Notes: generated from the letters alone by a model not told the origin. A stretch of DNA of 12,965 nucleotides from Scytalidium lignicola (GCA_002812745.2 NCSJ02000625.1:1-12965), one strand, 5' to 3'. Counted from the stretch's first letter, positions 1 through 8,377 are shown. Program-made: numbers and translations.

Positions 1-1032
1 CTTTAAACTGACAATACCTTGTTCATCGGAGATGTTCAATTTACTGAACTTGAGCAAGAACAACTGAAAAAGGCTAATTTTCTAGCAAAAGAACATAAAA
101 TGTTAACTACTAACAAGAGAATCAAGTTCAATAAGGGTATTATACAATTAAACGATACTAGAATTTCACTTACTCAAGAGCATTAATATACTAATCTACA
201 ACTCATAACCAGGAAATCAGCTATTACAACAAGCTCACAAGGAATTGTATGCTAGAACCTTACTACCAAGGAGCAATATATTATACAATATACTCAAGAA
301 GCTTATATAACTTCAGTTTGCTAACTGGAAGTGTTATACAACCTATCGGTAACTGCTCAGGCTATTAATCCCAGTTAAGAAAACATGAAATCACTGAATA
401 AACGCTTATAATAACAAATCTAGAATACTGTTAAGGGAATACAATTTGTCAAGCTTGATAAGAAAACACTACAACTATTAGTCTTTACGGATACTTCATT
501 TGTGAATAATAAAGACTTATTATCACAAATTAACTACATTATAACACTCATAGACTAGAAGGGAAACATGAATATACTACATTAGACGTTGATCAAGTGC
601 AAGAGGGTTACATATAGCGTTTTAGCCTCAGAACTGTACAGAATAGCTCATGGGTTCGATATAAGAGCTATAATCAAGTTAACTATCGAAGGAATCCTCA
701 AAATCAACCTCCTACTAGTCATATATACAGATTCCAGGTCATTGTACGATTACCTCGTCAAGTTGAGAACTACATAGGAAAAGCAGCTCATGATCGACAT
801 AATGTGCCTCCGCCAAGCGTACAAACGACGCCAGATCGCTAAGGTACGATAGATTGAAGGAATTACAAATCCAGCCAATTCCATGACCAAAGGAAAGCCA
901 TCTAACGCTCTGAAACAACTGTTAGATACGAATAAGGTGCAATTAAAAGTGGTAGAATGGGTAGAATATGACAGCGTAAGTGGCAGAACGGAAGATCTTA
1001 CAAAGGAGGGATTTGGAGCTATTCCCAATTAG
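1..1032 (+). pseudogene. copia-1: Ty1/copia polyprotein C-terminus (end of RT plus RNase H), stop-ridden
   Basis: Frame 1 reads as the end of a Ty1/copia Pol across the whole stretch with no frameshift. The opening resembles the end of the RT domain (about 25-190, with LEQEQLKKANFLAKE). RNase H follows: LLVFTDTSFVNNKD at about 478-520 matches the family's FTDASFA motif, VLASELYRIAHGFD lies at about 622-660, and IYTDSRSLYDYLVKL at about 722-765. The closing NPADSMTK-type motif at about 868-890 reads NPANSMTK, so its Asp has become Asn. The frame holds internal stops at 4, 184, 253, 322, 376, 409, 412, 421, 556, 583, 775 and 850, and the natural end is probably TAG at 1030-1032. Several stops sit where the family has Gln or Trp, fitting CpA/TpG transitions. 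The element starts left of the window. It is clearly non-functional, but less AT-shifted than what follows. Confidence 0.88.
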
Positions 1033-1140
1033 GCAATTAGCATGCGATTGGGAAAACTCTACAGATTTGAGCATTTTGGGAGTTACAGCGTACGGCCATT
1101 TTTAGAGTAGCTCTAGTGTCAGTAGAATAGTGGTTACGTA

Positions 1141-1157
1141 CACGTGATATTCACGTG
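1141..1157. promoter_or_regulatory. Paired CACGTG palindromes in the copia-1 LTR
   Basis: Two perfect CACGTG hexamers (1141-1146 and 1152-1157) are separated by ATATT. CACGTG is the core E-box bound by fungal bHLH factors. Its position inside a probable LTR suggests an enhancer or promoter element, but no function can be shown from sequence alone. Confidence 0.35.
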
Positions 1158-1176
1158 CCCCTGTAAGCTAGTCCTG

Positions 1177-1229
1177 ATTAGGTAGTAAGAGTAAGCGAAG
1201 CTCCTACAGCTTCGCTCTCCTACCTCTAA
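1177..1229. repeat. Hairpin-forming inverted repeat in the copia-1 LTR
   Basis: A perfect 9-bp stem, AGCGAAGCT (1194-1202) and AGCTTCGCT (1208-1216), encloses the 5-base loop CCTAC. Outer arms AGGTAG (1180-1185) and CTACCT (1220-1225) extend it with a small internal bulge. In a transcript it would be a stable stem-loop; it could serve in termination/polyadenylation or packaging, which is speculation. Confidence 0.55.
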
Positions 1230-1310
1230 TCGTACAACAACCATGGAATAGTACAACGAGTATATTACGTATAATTGCGTACTGTACTTCGTACTACAAG
1301 TGAACCGACA

Positions 1311-2155
1311 ATAAGATTTAAAGAGATTATTATTTATATTAAATAAGATAGATAACTAAGGAAGTTATTAAAGAATATAATATTTGTAATAAAGCAAAGA
1401 ACTTAAAGTATAAACTTAATAAGATTTTTTAACTTACTAAAATACTAGTATAACTATAACAAACAATTATATAAGATTTTATCATTAAGTTATTAAAGTC
1501 AAAAGACTTAATAATAGGAAAAAATTATAATAGTATTTTAGTAATAATAGATATCTTTACAAAATACATAATCTTTATATTATAGAATAAGATATNAAAA
1601 AGTAGAAGAAGTTGTAAAAGCATTTCTTCGATATATTATAACATTATTTAAAGTATTAAAGAGTATTATATTTAATTAAAACATATGCTTTACTTTAAAG
1701 TTTTAGGAAATATTAACTAAGTGTATAAGTGTTAATAAGAAAATGTTAACAGTATTTTACTTACAAATTAATGGTTAAATAAAAAGATTGAATTAAATAC
1801 TAAAAGTGTATTTGTAATGTTATGTAGATTATAAACAAGATAATTAACATAAGCTATTATTATTAGCATAATTAGCTTATAATAGTTTAAAGTATAAAAT
1901 AACTAGATTTATACCATTTTATATGAATTATAAAAAAGAACCAGACAAGTTTTAAATAAGCGTTGAATTAAGATTATCATTTAATTTAACAGATAAATTA
2001 ACAGAGAAATTATACAAGACATATATTAAATTAACAGATGTAATATAATTTATNAAAAGAAAAAATNAAAAGCATATTATAATAAGAAATGTAGTATAGA
2101 ACTTACATATNAAAAAAGAGGATAAAGTTTACCTTTAAAGAAAAAATATACAAAT
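1311..2155 (+). pseudogene. gypsy-C: Ty3/gypsy integrase fragment, catalytic residues lost
   Basis: The translation follows a gypsy integrase from the end of its HHCC zinc-binding domain through the catalytic core to the C-terminal part. It reads RDYYLY at 1322-1339, then ITKEVIKEYNICNKAK at 1352-1399 (the CxxC region, where the first Cys is retained at 1385-1387 and the second is gone). DFIIKLLKSKD follows from 1475, then ILVIIDIFTKY, AFLRYIITLFK, and the AYHPQTDGQTERLN equivalent as FYLQING-stop-IKRLN. The region ends in YNKK..IELTYKKEDKVYL near 2130. The first catalytic Asp survives (GAT 1475-1477). The second has become Asn (AAT 1674-1676) and the Glu has become Lys (AAA 1782-1784). Deleting the Ns at 1596, 2054, 2067 and 2111 restores one frame throughout. 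The 5' part was cut off by copia-1; the 3' part ends at an abrupt junction with gypsy-A. Confidence 0.88.
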
Positions 2156-3074
2156 ATTTATNAAAAAACTTAACATTTCTAAACTTATCTCTAATAATCT
2201 TTATTAATAACAATAAATATCAGTCTTTAATTCTTCTTTTATTTAAAATTTTATAATCTTTATAAAGCTTGCCTTTTAAGTTGTCTAGTTTTTTCACAAA
2301 TAATAATAATACTCTTATTAAAAGCTTAACTTTTAATATAGTCCTCTTTTAACTATTTTGTTTAATTATTCTTTTATTACCTTATCTTTTACTATTATTA
2401 TTGAAAATACTAATCTGAATAATAATTAAAATCCTTCTTCTAGATTAATCTTATAATCTTATAACTAATGTTCTAACAACACTAAGTCTTCTAGTCTTTC
2501 TTTAAATAACTTTATCTATTCTTTATATTCTTTAAGAATATACTTAAAACCTTTATCTTATTCTAATTAACTTAAAATCAAATTGATTTTCTTATCCTTA
2601 TTTTTAAGTTAACTAAGTTTAATTACTTAAATAACTTTAAGTTCTCTGTCTTTTATAACTTTTATTAATACTTCTAGTAATTCTTCTTATAAGAATTTTA
2701 CAATCTTTTCTTGTTAATTTATTTTTAAATTACTCTTTTACATTTATAATATATTTAGTATTATCTTAAAGTTTCTAATATAAATTATATTAAACATTAC
2801 TTTCTTTTAATAACTTATCTTAACAATCATTATCATTAACTTAGTCTTAACTTTAACATTTTACTTTACAATAAAACTATTTATAAATCTAACTGAATAT
2901 TTATAATCCTCAACTTGAATATTTATATTTAATTTTACTACAACTTTTAATATTATAAAATTTCTTATAACTTTAAAATCTAATAATACTTTTACTTTTT
3001 ATTTAATTATAATAACTTCTAAAACAATATATTCTTATTTAAAGCTTTAAGTTTTAATTCTCTAACTACTCTTT
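2156..3074 (-). pseudogene. gypsy-A: protease and N-terminal reverse transcriptase, minus strand
   Basis: Read leftwards from about 3074, the minus strand gives a retropepsin-like segment, KVLLDFKVIRNFI..KVVVKLNI, equivalent to the family's LIDSGATGNFI motif. The catalytic Asp codon is at 2978-2980; the following Ser-Gly is lost. Further left comes the linker typical of fungal gypsy elements (about 2640-2440, including LEDLVLLEHQLQDYKINLEEG). Next is the beginning of RT: KEQLNKIVKRGL, then LLLFVKKLDNLKGKLYKDY, then KILNKRRIKDQYLLLLI at about 2340-2190, equivalent to PVLFVKKPDG..CVDYRALN. Homology stops near 2160, before the YxDD catalytic box, so this RT was truncated rather than only mutated. 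Many stops interrupt it. A solo LTR separates it from its own gag. Confidence 0.82.
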
Positions 3075-3079
3075 CTTTT
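3075..3079. repeat. 5-bp target-site duplication CTTTT, left copy (solo LTR)
   Basis: CTTTT directly precedes the TGTTAC end of the solo LTR and is repeated directly after its other end (3433-3437). Five base pairs is the usual duplication length for Ty3/gypsy integration. Confidence 0.85.
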
Positions 3080-3432
3080 TGTTACAAAACTACACCATCT
3101 AGGTCACAGGATAACCAAGGGTAAGGTAGATGTTCAAGGACAGCAAAAACATATAACACAAGCAATTAAGTCAAAAGTAAGATTTAATAATGTATTTAAG
3201 TTAAACATAAGGAGTCTACTCTTATATTCTTACAATATACTTATATAGATAATGAAATCCAGTTAGACCCCTGGACCCCCAAGTCCACAAGTCCTAAGCC
3301 AATGAACCCTAGACTCCCCAAGTCCTAGGTCCTCATCATATAACTATTTAATTGCTAGGTTCTCTTATATAATGTATCTGTACTAAGCCTTAAGCCTACA
3401 CCAATTAGCATGTTACAGTAAAACCCGTAACA
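3080..3432 (-). mobile_element. Solo LTR of a gypsy-B-family element
   Basis: The 353-bp unit has inverted termini TGTTAC (3080-3085) and GTAACA (3427-3432) and perfect CTTTT flanks. Its reverse complement aligns along its length with the gypsy-B 5' LTR (8001-8356). Shared blocks, read on the plus strand here, include AAGGTAGATGTTCAAGGACA near 3123 and ACATAAGGAGTCTACTCT near 3206. Orientation is minus, as judged from that alignment and from a TATA-like box (TATATAAG on the minus strand, 3364-3371) at the same place as in the gypsy-B LTR. The gypsy-A pre-protease region lies on one side and the protease on the other, so the LTR was inserted into gypsy-A and lost its internal part by LTR-LTR recombination. 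It keeps a G+C-rich patch with repeated AAGTCC/GGTCC motifs (about 3265-3335). Confidence 0.92.
3364..3371 (-). promoter_or_regulatory. TATA-like box in the solo LTR
   Basis: The minus strand reads TATATAAG followed by AGAACCTAGC. The gypsy-B LTR has TATATAAA then GAACCTAGC at the homologous place. This probably marks the U3 promoter; activity is not expected in RIP-silenced DNA. Confidence 0.5.
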
Positions 3433-3437
3433 CTTTT
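3433..3437. repeat. 5-bp target-site duplication CTTTT, right copy (solo LTR)
   Basis: Exact repeat of 3075-3079 on the far side of the solo LTR. Confidence 0.85.
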
Positions 3438-4250
3438 ACATTATTAATGGTTTATTCTTAACTATCTACTAAGTTTAGTAATTATAATTAATTTCTTTAT
3501 TACTTTTCTTCTACTTTANTTTTTTACAAGTCTTAAAACTTTATTCTAGATTCTTTTAATCTTATCTTCATTAATGCTTAAAATTATTACTTTAACTTTA
3601 AAATCTGGAAATTTATTAATTTCCTCTTAAGCTAGTATATAAGAATTAGTTATAACTTTTAATATTTACTGTATACTCCTTATTAAAGGATTTTCTCTAT
3701 TTAAGATATTATTATCCTTTTTTTTGTTTGAATATAATAATCTTTCTTCTTAAGTTAAACTTTATTTAAAATAATTAATTAATAATCTTTTTGTTTAAAT
3801 TCTACTGATTAAGTTCTAACAAGTAATCTTATTATTTTATTTTTAGTAATCAAAGCTTTATATCTACTTATAGCTTATCTTATATAAAGGTGATTATTTT
3901 ATAACTTCTCTTAATAATTAATACTAAATTATCCTAGTCGAATAATAACTTATTAATTGTTTTAGTTTCTTATTAAAAGATTTTATTTTCATTAATTCTT
4001 AAGAATTATATAATATACTAATATCTTAAGTATTTATAACTAATACAACAGTATACTTATAACTGAAGCTAATTTCTAACATTAAGTACTTCTTCAGTTA
4101 TGTCTTCTTTTNAAGTATATCAAGCTTATAAACACTTTTACTCTAAATATATCTTTTTTNAATTTCTTCATAATTTAATAATAAACTTTCTTATCTTAGA
4201 ATACTTATAATGCTTACACTTATAGTTATTGCCTATTTCTTTTTTATTTT
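3438..4250 (-). pseudogene. gypsy-A: region between zinc knuckle and protease
   Basis: On the minus strand this stretch joins the Gag zinc knuckle (ending at 4252) to the protease beyond the solo LTR. It is purine-rich on the minus strand, like the flanking coding parts. It contains partial frames such as LTEEVLNVRN (about 4105) and FKVKVIILSINEDKIKRI (about 3595-3540), broken by stops. I recognise no domain; such a poorly conserved linker normally occupies this place in fungal gypsy polyproteins. The call rests on position between two recognised parts of one element. Confidence 0.6.
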
Positions 4251-4251
4251 T

Positions 4252-5175
4252 ATAACTACTAGTTAAGTGTTCAAAAAGTTTACACTTAAAATATAACTTC
4301 TTTTCCTTTTATTCTTTTAGTTTTTCAAGACTAATTCTAAACGAATTTCCTTTTCCTTTAAGCTTCTAATTCTCATCTTTTCAAGGTTTTCCCCTTTTTA
4401 CTACATCTAAGTTTATAAGGTTATCCTTATTAATTAATACTGATTTTCAGTCTAATTTCTTTCTTATAAAGGAATACTATTCTTTTNCTTTTAAGCTTTC
4501 TTTTATAAATTTAATTGTTAAACTTAACAAATTTGGTTATTATCTCTTCTAATGTATTAAATTACTTAGTTAACTTAAATATATTATTCTTAACTTGTTT
4601 TTCAAGTCCTTTATAATATACTGCTTTAAAAGCTTTGTTTACTTAACTAGTTTAAACTATATACTTTTTGAATTCTACTGTATAAGCTAAAGTTGATTAA
4701 CTTCTTTATTTTAAGAATAAAAGTTTATACTTTATATCCTTCTTTATATTTATACTATTATATAATTTCTTGATAACAACTTAAAAGTTGTTTAAATCTG
4801 AAAAGATATTGTGCATTTTTTATTATTAAGTTTCTATTCTATTTTAATAAGTTATAAAGTTGTTCAAGTATAATTAAAATTAATTAAAAGCTAGTTTTGT
4901 AAAGTTTGATATTATTTAAAGAATCTTATCCTCTTCACTTTCAAATCTATTCTTATTAAACTTAAAGAAGATTATAACTTATACTTTAAACTGTTAAAAC
5001 TTAGTTTTGTCTTTTACAAATAATATTAAAAGTAATATCTTTGAAGGTTTTATCTTTATTTCATCTAGTTTAACATTATCTTGTTGTTAAGTTTAAACGT
5101 TTAATATAATTTTACTTTCCGTTGTTAATATAATTTACTAAGTTATACTTATTTCTTTACATATAACTTATATTC
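4252..5175 (-). pseudogene. gypsy-A: Gag with degenerate zinc knuckle, minus strand
   Basis: The minus-strand translation matches the capsid region of fungal Ty3/gypsy Gag. KIKPSKILL lies at about 5060-5035, then KDKTKFQFKV-like sequence, then FFKFNKNRFESEEDKIL at about 4970-4920, equivalent to the YIRFNKSRFxxEEDKVL segment. AFKAVYYKGLEKQVKNNIFKLTK follows at about 4630-4565, then LEEIITKFVKFNN and IYKRKLK. A CX2CX4HX4C zinc knuckle is at 4252-4293; it reads YFKCKLFEHLTSSY, so the first and last Cys have become Tyr while the second Cys and the His remain. The start codon is uncertain; the leader after the LTR (5194) suggests initiation near 5170, possibly from an ATG now reading ATA. Numerous stops show it is dead. 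Confidence 0.85.
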
Positions 5176-5194
5176 AAGTAAATAATATTTAAAA

Positions 5195-5648
5195 TGTTAT
5201 AAAACCTTTAAATACTAATATATAATATAAGCTTAATCATTTTATAAGTTTATCTATAAAACAAACTAATTAAAGTTTTCTAAAATAATAAGTATATTAT
5301 AAAGTTATAACTTAAGTTGAACATAAAGTTCTTAACTAAAGCTTAAAGAGTATATTCTTATATAAACATTTGTAATTTTATCTGTATAAACTAATATAAA
5401 CTTATATAGTTATATACCTTTATATACTCTTATACATTAAGACTTATTATGTAACTTAACACTTATTAATCTACTAACGTCTTATAAGTCATTCCCTTGA
5501 TCTATTAAGTTATATAAGTAAGATTTATAACAAGTTTCAACATCTTAAGCTTTAATAACAAGCTCTTTTAAATATAAATTGCCTTTTATAAAAGTAATAT
5601 AAAAANGTACAAATTAACTTATAAGTATATAAAAAAANCCTAATAACA
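5195..5648 (-). repeat. gypsy-A 5' LTR
   Basis: A 454-bp unit lies exactly between copia-2 integrase homology (ending at about 5655) and the gypsy-A gag leader. Read on the minus strand it starts TGTTAT (5648) and ends ATAACA (5195), giving 6-bp inverted termini. On the minus strand, the bases after it (TTTTAAATATTATTTA) nearly match those after the gypsy-B LTR (TTTTGAATATTATCTA), which independently fixes this end. A TATATAAAGG box on the minus strand is at 5417-5426. It is extremely AT-rich, and apart from the termini I see no clear similarity to the gypsy-B LTR. Confidence 0.7.
5417..5426 (-). promoter_or_regulatory. TATA-like box in the gypsy-A LTR
   Basis: TATATAAAGG on the minus strand lies in the middle of the LTR. 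In sequence this AT-rich, a TATA match is weak evidence; it is listed because it resembles the box in the gypsy-B LTR. Confidence 0.35.
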
Positions 5649-7074
5649 ATAAATCAAACTACTCTTAAAGCTTAACAATATGCTCTTTTCAACTTTAAAA
5701 GCTATCTTTTAGAATATTACACAACATTCTTTATTAACATATATAAAGATTTTAAAACTAATAACATAAAAGTTCAATAAATCAAGTTTACAATTAATAT
5801 TAAAAGGAAAACCCTATTTTATAAAAGCTTCGAATAAAATAATATTACTTACAAGAGTTTTAATTACAAAACAATTACTAATATATATAATTAACTTATA
5901 TACTTTGTTCTAAAATGTAAAAAGAATGTTAATAACAATTATAATAATACAAGTTCTTATAAATATAAAATGTTTAACTCTTTTAAAAACTCCATTTTAT
6001 TATAATATATAAAAAGTAATCTTTTCATGTTAAATACTTTTATAATTACAAAAAGTATTAAGTTTCTCTTTACTAAACTTGTTTTTACCATTAATTCGAA
6101 TTAATTTAAGAATAATATTCTACTAATTCTTAAGAAGAGTATAATATATAACTATAATATCATATATACTTTTNCTTTTCTTTATAAGTATAACCTTAAA
6201 TAACACTAAAGTAATAATTTATAATAATAATAACATAATAATACTCATTATACATACATTAATATTTAAGATCTTATTAACTTTAATAAATTATTTTCTA
6301 AGTTCTTAAAAAANCACCTTTTTNCAGAATAACTACACTTATAAGCTTTACAGAGGAAAAANGTCCTTGTTAAAAGTTTTCTTTACTAGCTTTACATTAA
6401 TACTAAAAACAACTTTAATAATATTCTTGATAATCTTAAAGCTTATATATACTAAACGTTAATGAATAATATTTAGATTAAAAACTGTTTGACAAGTAGA
6501 AAATACTAAAATGAGCATTATTAGAATAAATGCTAATCTTAAATAAATACTAGCAGAAAAGATAATAACAATACTGTATTTAACGTTATTCTTATTAAAT
6601 ATACTAAATAAAGTAATATAAACATTATTATTCTATACAAGAAGTCTTAAAGCTTTGAAAATATTAACTAAAAATGTAAATATATACTATATATTAATAA
6701 GTGTTAAAAGGAAAAATAAACTATTTAAACAAGTAATTTCAAGTATAACAATGTTTATACTTATAATTAGAGCAAAACCATTATTTGTCTTTATAAAATA
6801 AAGATTAGAATACATTGAATAAAAACTAAAATCAAACTAATTAAAATTATTAATAATATAATCAATAATACTTGTATTTGCAATTTATTGATTATATGTA
6901 AACATAAAGAAAATTGTAAGATTAACAATGATTAAGTTAATAAAGTTAAAGTTAACAATGTTAAATTTATCTTTCAAATTAGACTTCTTTAATTTATCCT
7001 TACTTTTTTTNCTTCTTTTTCTTGTTAGATTACTTTGCCTTATATTCTTTAAGCTTCTTAAGATACTTTTAAAA
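5649..7074 (-). pseudogene. copia-2: protease region, pre-integrase and integrase, minus strand
   Basis: Leftwards from 7074, the minus strand follows a Ty1/copia polyprotein. It begins with a Lys-rich tail and degraded protease region, including LEITCLNSLFFLLTLIN at about 6765. VNIFKALRLL follows near 6670-6640, then the Gag-pre-integrase domain STCQTVFNLNIIH-stop-RLVYISFKIIKN at about 6500-6420 (family: HRRLGHIS). The integrase core includes YYTLLKNQQNIILKLIRINGKNKF at about 6150-6075, NGVFKRVKHF near 5990, NKVYKLIIYISN near 5890, and KVEKSILLSFKSSLIY ending near 5655 (family: GILVGFEGSHIY). The second catalytic Asp has become Asn (codon at 6090-6092) and the Glu has become Lys (5982-5984). 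The frame stops exactly where the gypsy-A LTR begins, so RT and RNase H lay beyond that insertion and are not seen here. Confidence 0.85.
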
Positions 7075-7770
7075 GTAATCAGATTCCTTATAACTATTTT
7101 TCTTATAATAATTGTACTTAATATCCTTAAAGTTCTTTAAATTGTTTAAGTTCAAATTGGAATTATTCTTACTATATATAACAATACTAGAAAAGTTAGT
7201 AATAAAAATAGATTTATTAATAATATCTTCTATAAGTTGAGTAAATATAAGAAGCTTCTTAGATTTACTAGTTAAACATTAATATTCAGCTTAAATAAGA
7301 TATTTATCTTTAAAACTAAAAATGAAGATAAATTTATAGAAGAAATTTATATTATCACTTTTAATAATCTTCAAATTAACTATTATTAACTTAAACACAA
7401 TAATATATACACTTATAAAGTTAAAATGATTATATTTAACAAAGATCAACTTAAACAAGAACTTTTATTATAAATTATAACCTTTTCCTTAATATTAAAC
7501 TTTTAAAGTAACTTAAGTAAGCTTTACTATATTATAATATTTAATTAATAGCATAATTTCATTGTTAATATTAACATTAAAACATATATAAGTTTTAATA
7601 TTATCTTTATATTAAATCTTTTACTTAGGAATATCTTCTTTAAAAGGTAAAACAATATTATTAATATAATCTTCAAAACTTTTAAAATAAAATAATATTA
7701 TAAAACAAGAACTTTAAAGGTTTTAGTCTTTTAAAAGAATTATAATTCTAGAATCGTCAACTATACTAAA
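7075..7770 (-). pseudogene. copia-2: Gag with erased zinc knuckle, minus strand
   Basis: The minus strand starts with IVDDSRIIIL at about 7767 and continues with copia Gag-like segments: LPFKEDIPK at about 7650, LINSYK/NIVKLT-type sequence, KFLFKLIFVKYNHFNFISVYIIVFK at about 7460-7390, IKSDNINFF and FSFKDKYLI. These correspond to the UBN2-type Gag of Ty1/copia, in the order W..L...L..LK..., SVxEYI.xF and L..KYP. The zinc knuckle at 7075-7116 reads KYNYYKKNSYKESDYF; the CX2CX4HX4C spacing is perfect, but all three Cys and the His are now Tyr, every change being TpG->TpA or CpA->TpA. A Lys-rich tail (KYLKKLKEYKAK) follows. The start codon cannot be fixed. Heavily stopped and non-functional. Confidence 0.83.
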
Positions 7771-7870
7771 GATAATAATTAAACATATAAATATAAGTAA
7801 ACAAAGACTAAAAAAGAGTACTAATCAACATAATCAACATAAAAGAAGATTTAACTTAATTACATTATTA

Positions 7871-7888
7871 CCAGAGCACATAACCTGT
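7871..7888 (-). other. copia-2 primer-binding site (probable half initiator-Met tRNA)
   Basis: On the minus strand, the LTR end TTTAACA is followed by GGTTATGTGCTCTGG. This resembles GGTTATGAGCCC, the complement of the anticodon stem-loop of initiator tRNA-Met (two mismatches in twelve, one being a RIP-like C->T). Priming from a half-tRNA-iMet is the established mode of Drosophila copia. The tRNA sequence is from memory, so the match is an inference. Confidence 0.55.
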
Positions 7889-8000
7889 TAAATTAGAATA
7901 GCAAAAGCATAATATACAATATAAGGTTACTCTAAGTATATTATAATATTATAATAACTACGTACATATACAAGTAAAGAAAGTTAACTAGTAGACTACT
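7884..8000 (-). repeat. copia-2 5' LTR, partial (cut by gypsy-B)
   Basis: About 117 bp of AT-rich non-coding sequence lies between the primer site and the gypsy-B LTR. On the minus strand it ends ...TTTAACA at about 7884, as an LTR ending in CA should. Its other end is missing because gypsy-B inserted at 8000/8001. The rest should resume, if it survives, after the far end of gypsy-B outside the window. I see no clear similarity to the copia-1 LTR, so these are probably different copia families. Confidence 0.55.
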
Positions 8001-8356
8001 TATTACAGGTTTAACCTAACAAGCTGATTAGTATAAGCCTGAAGCTTGATACACAGCAGAGTGTATATAAAGAACCTAGCGATCACATGACATGATTAGA
8101 CCTAGAAGACCTGGAGGGTCCAAGGAGTCCATAAACCCTTAGGACTTAGAAAGTCCAAGAGGTCTAGTCAGATTTATTTACTTATATAAGCATACTATAA
8201 GAACATGAGAGTAGACTCCTTATGTTCAACCTAAATACATTACTAGATCTTACCTTTGACTTAGTTGCCTGTTTGTATATCATACATTTTCATTGTCCTT
8301 GAACATCTACCTTATCCTTAACTATCCAGTGACCTGGATAACATAGTTTTGTAACG
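8001..8356 (+). repeat. gypsy-B 5' LTR
   Basis: A 356-bp unit homologous in reverse complement to the solo LTR at 3080-3432. Its ends have decayed by one transition each: TATTAC (8001-8006) for TGTTAC, and GTAACG (8351-8356) for GTAACA. It contains a TATA box (8064-8071) directed towards gag and a G+C-rich patch at about 8099-8170 with small palindromes such as GGACTTAGAAAGTCC. The plus-strand gag starts about 20 bp after it, making it the 5' LTR. The five bases before it (CTACT, 7996-8000) are the expected target duplication. Confidence 0.88.
8064..8071 (+). promoter_or_regulatory. TATA box in the gypsy-B 5' LTR
   Basis: TATATAAA, followed by GAACCTAGC, about 60 bp into the LTR; the position and downstream block are conserved in the solo LTR. 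This is the likely promoter of the element and gives the LTR its direction. Confidence 0.6.
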
Positions 8357-8377
8357 TTTTGAATATTATCTATCTTA
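8357..8377 (+). other. Conserved leader after the gypsy-B LTR (presumed primer-binding region)
   Basis: TTTTGAATATTATCTA directly after the LTR nearly matches TTTTAAATATTATTTA after the gypsy-A LTR (5194-5179, minus strand). This is where the minus-strand primer binds in LTR retrotransposons. It does not begin with TGG, so a conventional tRNA 3'-end primer is not evident. Confidence 0.5.

Larger units (their letters stand above)
1077..1310 (+). repeat. Probable 3' LTR of copia-1
   Basis: Between the end of the copia-1 frame and the start of gypsy-C integrase homology lies about 230 bp of non-coding, relatively G+C- and CpG-rich sequence. It can be bounded by TG (1077) and CA (1309-1310). The right boundary is well supported because integrase homology starts within a few bases, at 1313. 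The left boundary is a guess: the sequence before it (GAGCATTTTGGGAG) is a poor polypurine tract, so the true start could lie a few bases away. If the right end is correct, the target duplication would be ATAAG (1311-1315), with its partner left of the window. It contains a pair of CACGTG sites and a hairpin, listed separately. Confidence 0.6.

Noticed and set aside
589..777. 62-codon plus-strand frame as a separate small gene
   Set aside because: It is the stop-to-stop middle of copia-1 RNase H, begins at TTG and is part of the larger pseudogene.
750..1028. 92-codon minus-strand open frame
   Set aside because: It lies opposite the recognisable copia-1 RNase H and tail in frame 1 and has no family-like motif; the frame is a shadow.
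6928..7140. 70-codon plus-strand frame rich in Leu and Phe, like a membrane peptide
   Set aside because: It is antisense to the copia-2 Gag tail and zinc knuckle; hydrophobicity results from reading A-rich coding DNA backwards, and it contains an N.
3080..8356. One large foldback or terminal-inverted-repeat element bounded by the inverted LTRs
   Set aside because: The left copy has its own perfect 5-bp duplication, and the right copy is the 5' LTR of a plus-strand gypsy element; the interior belongs to two other retroelements.
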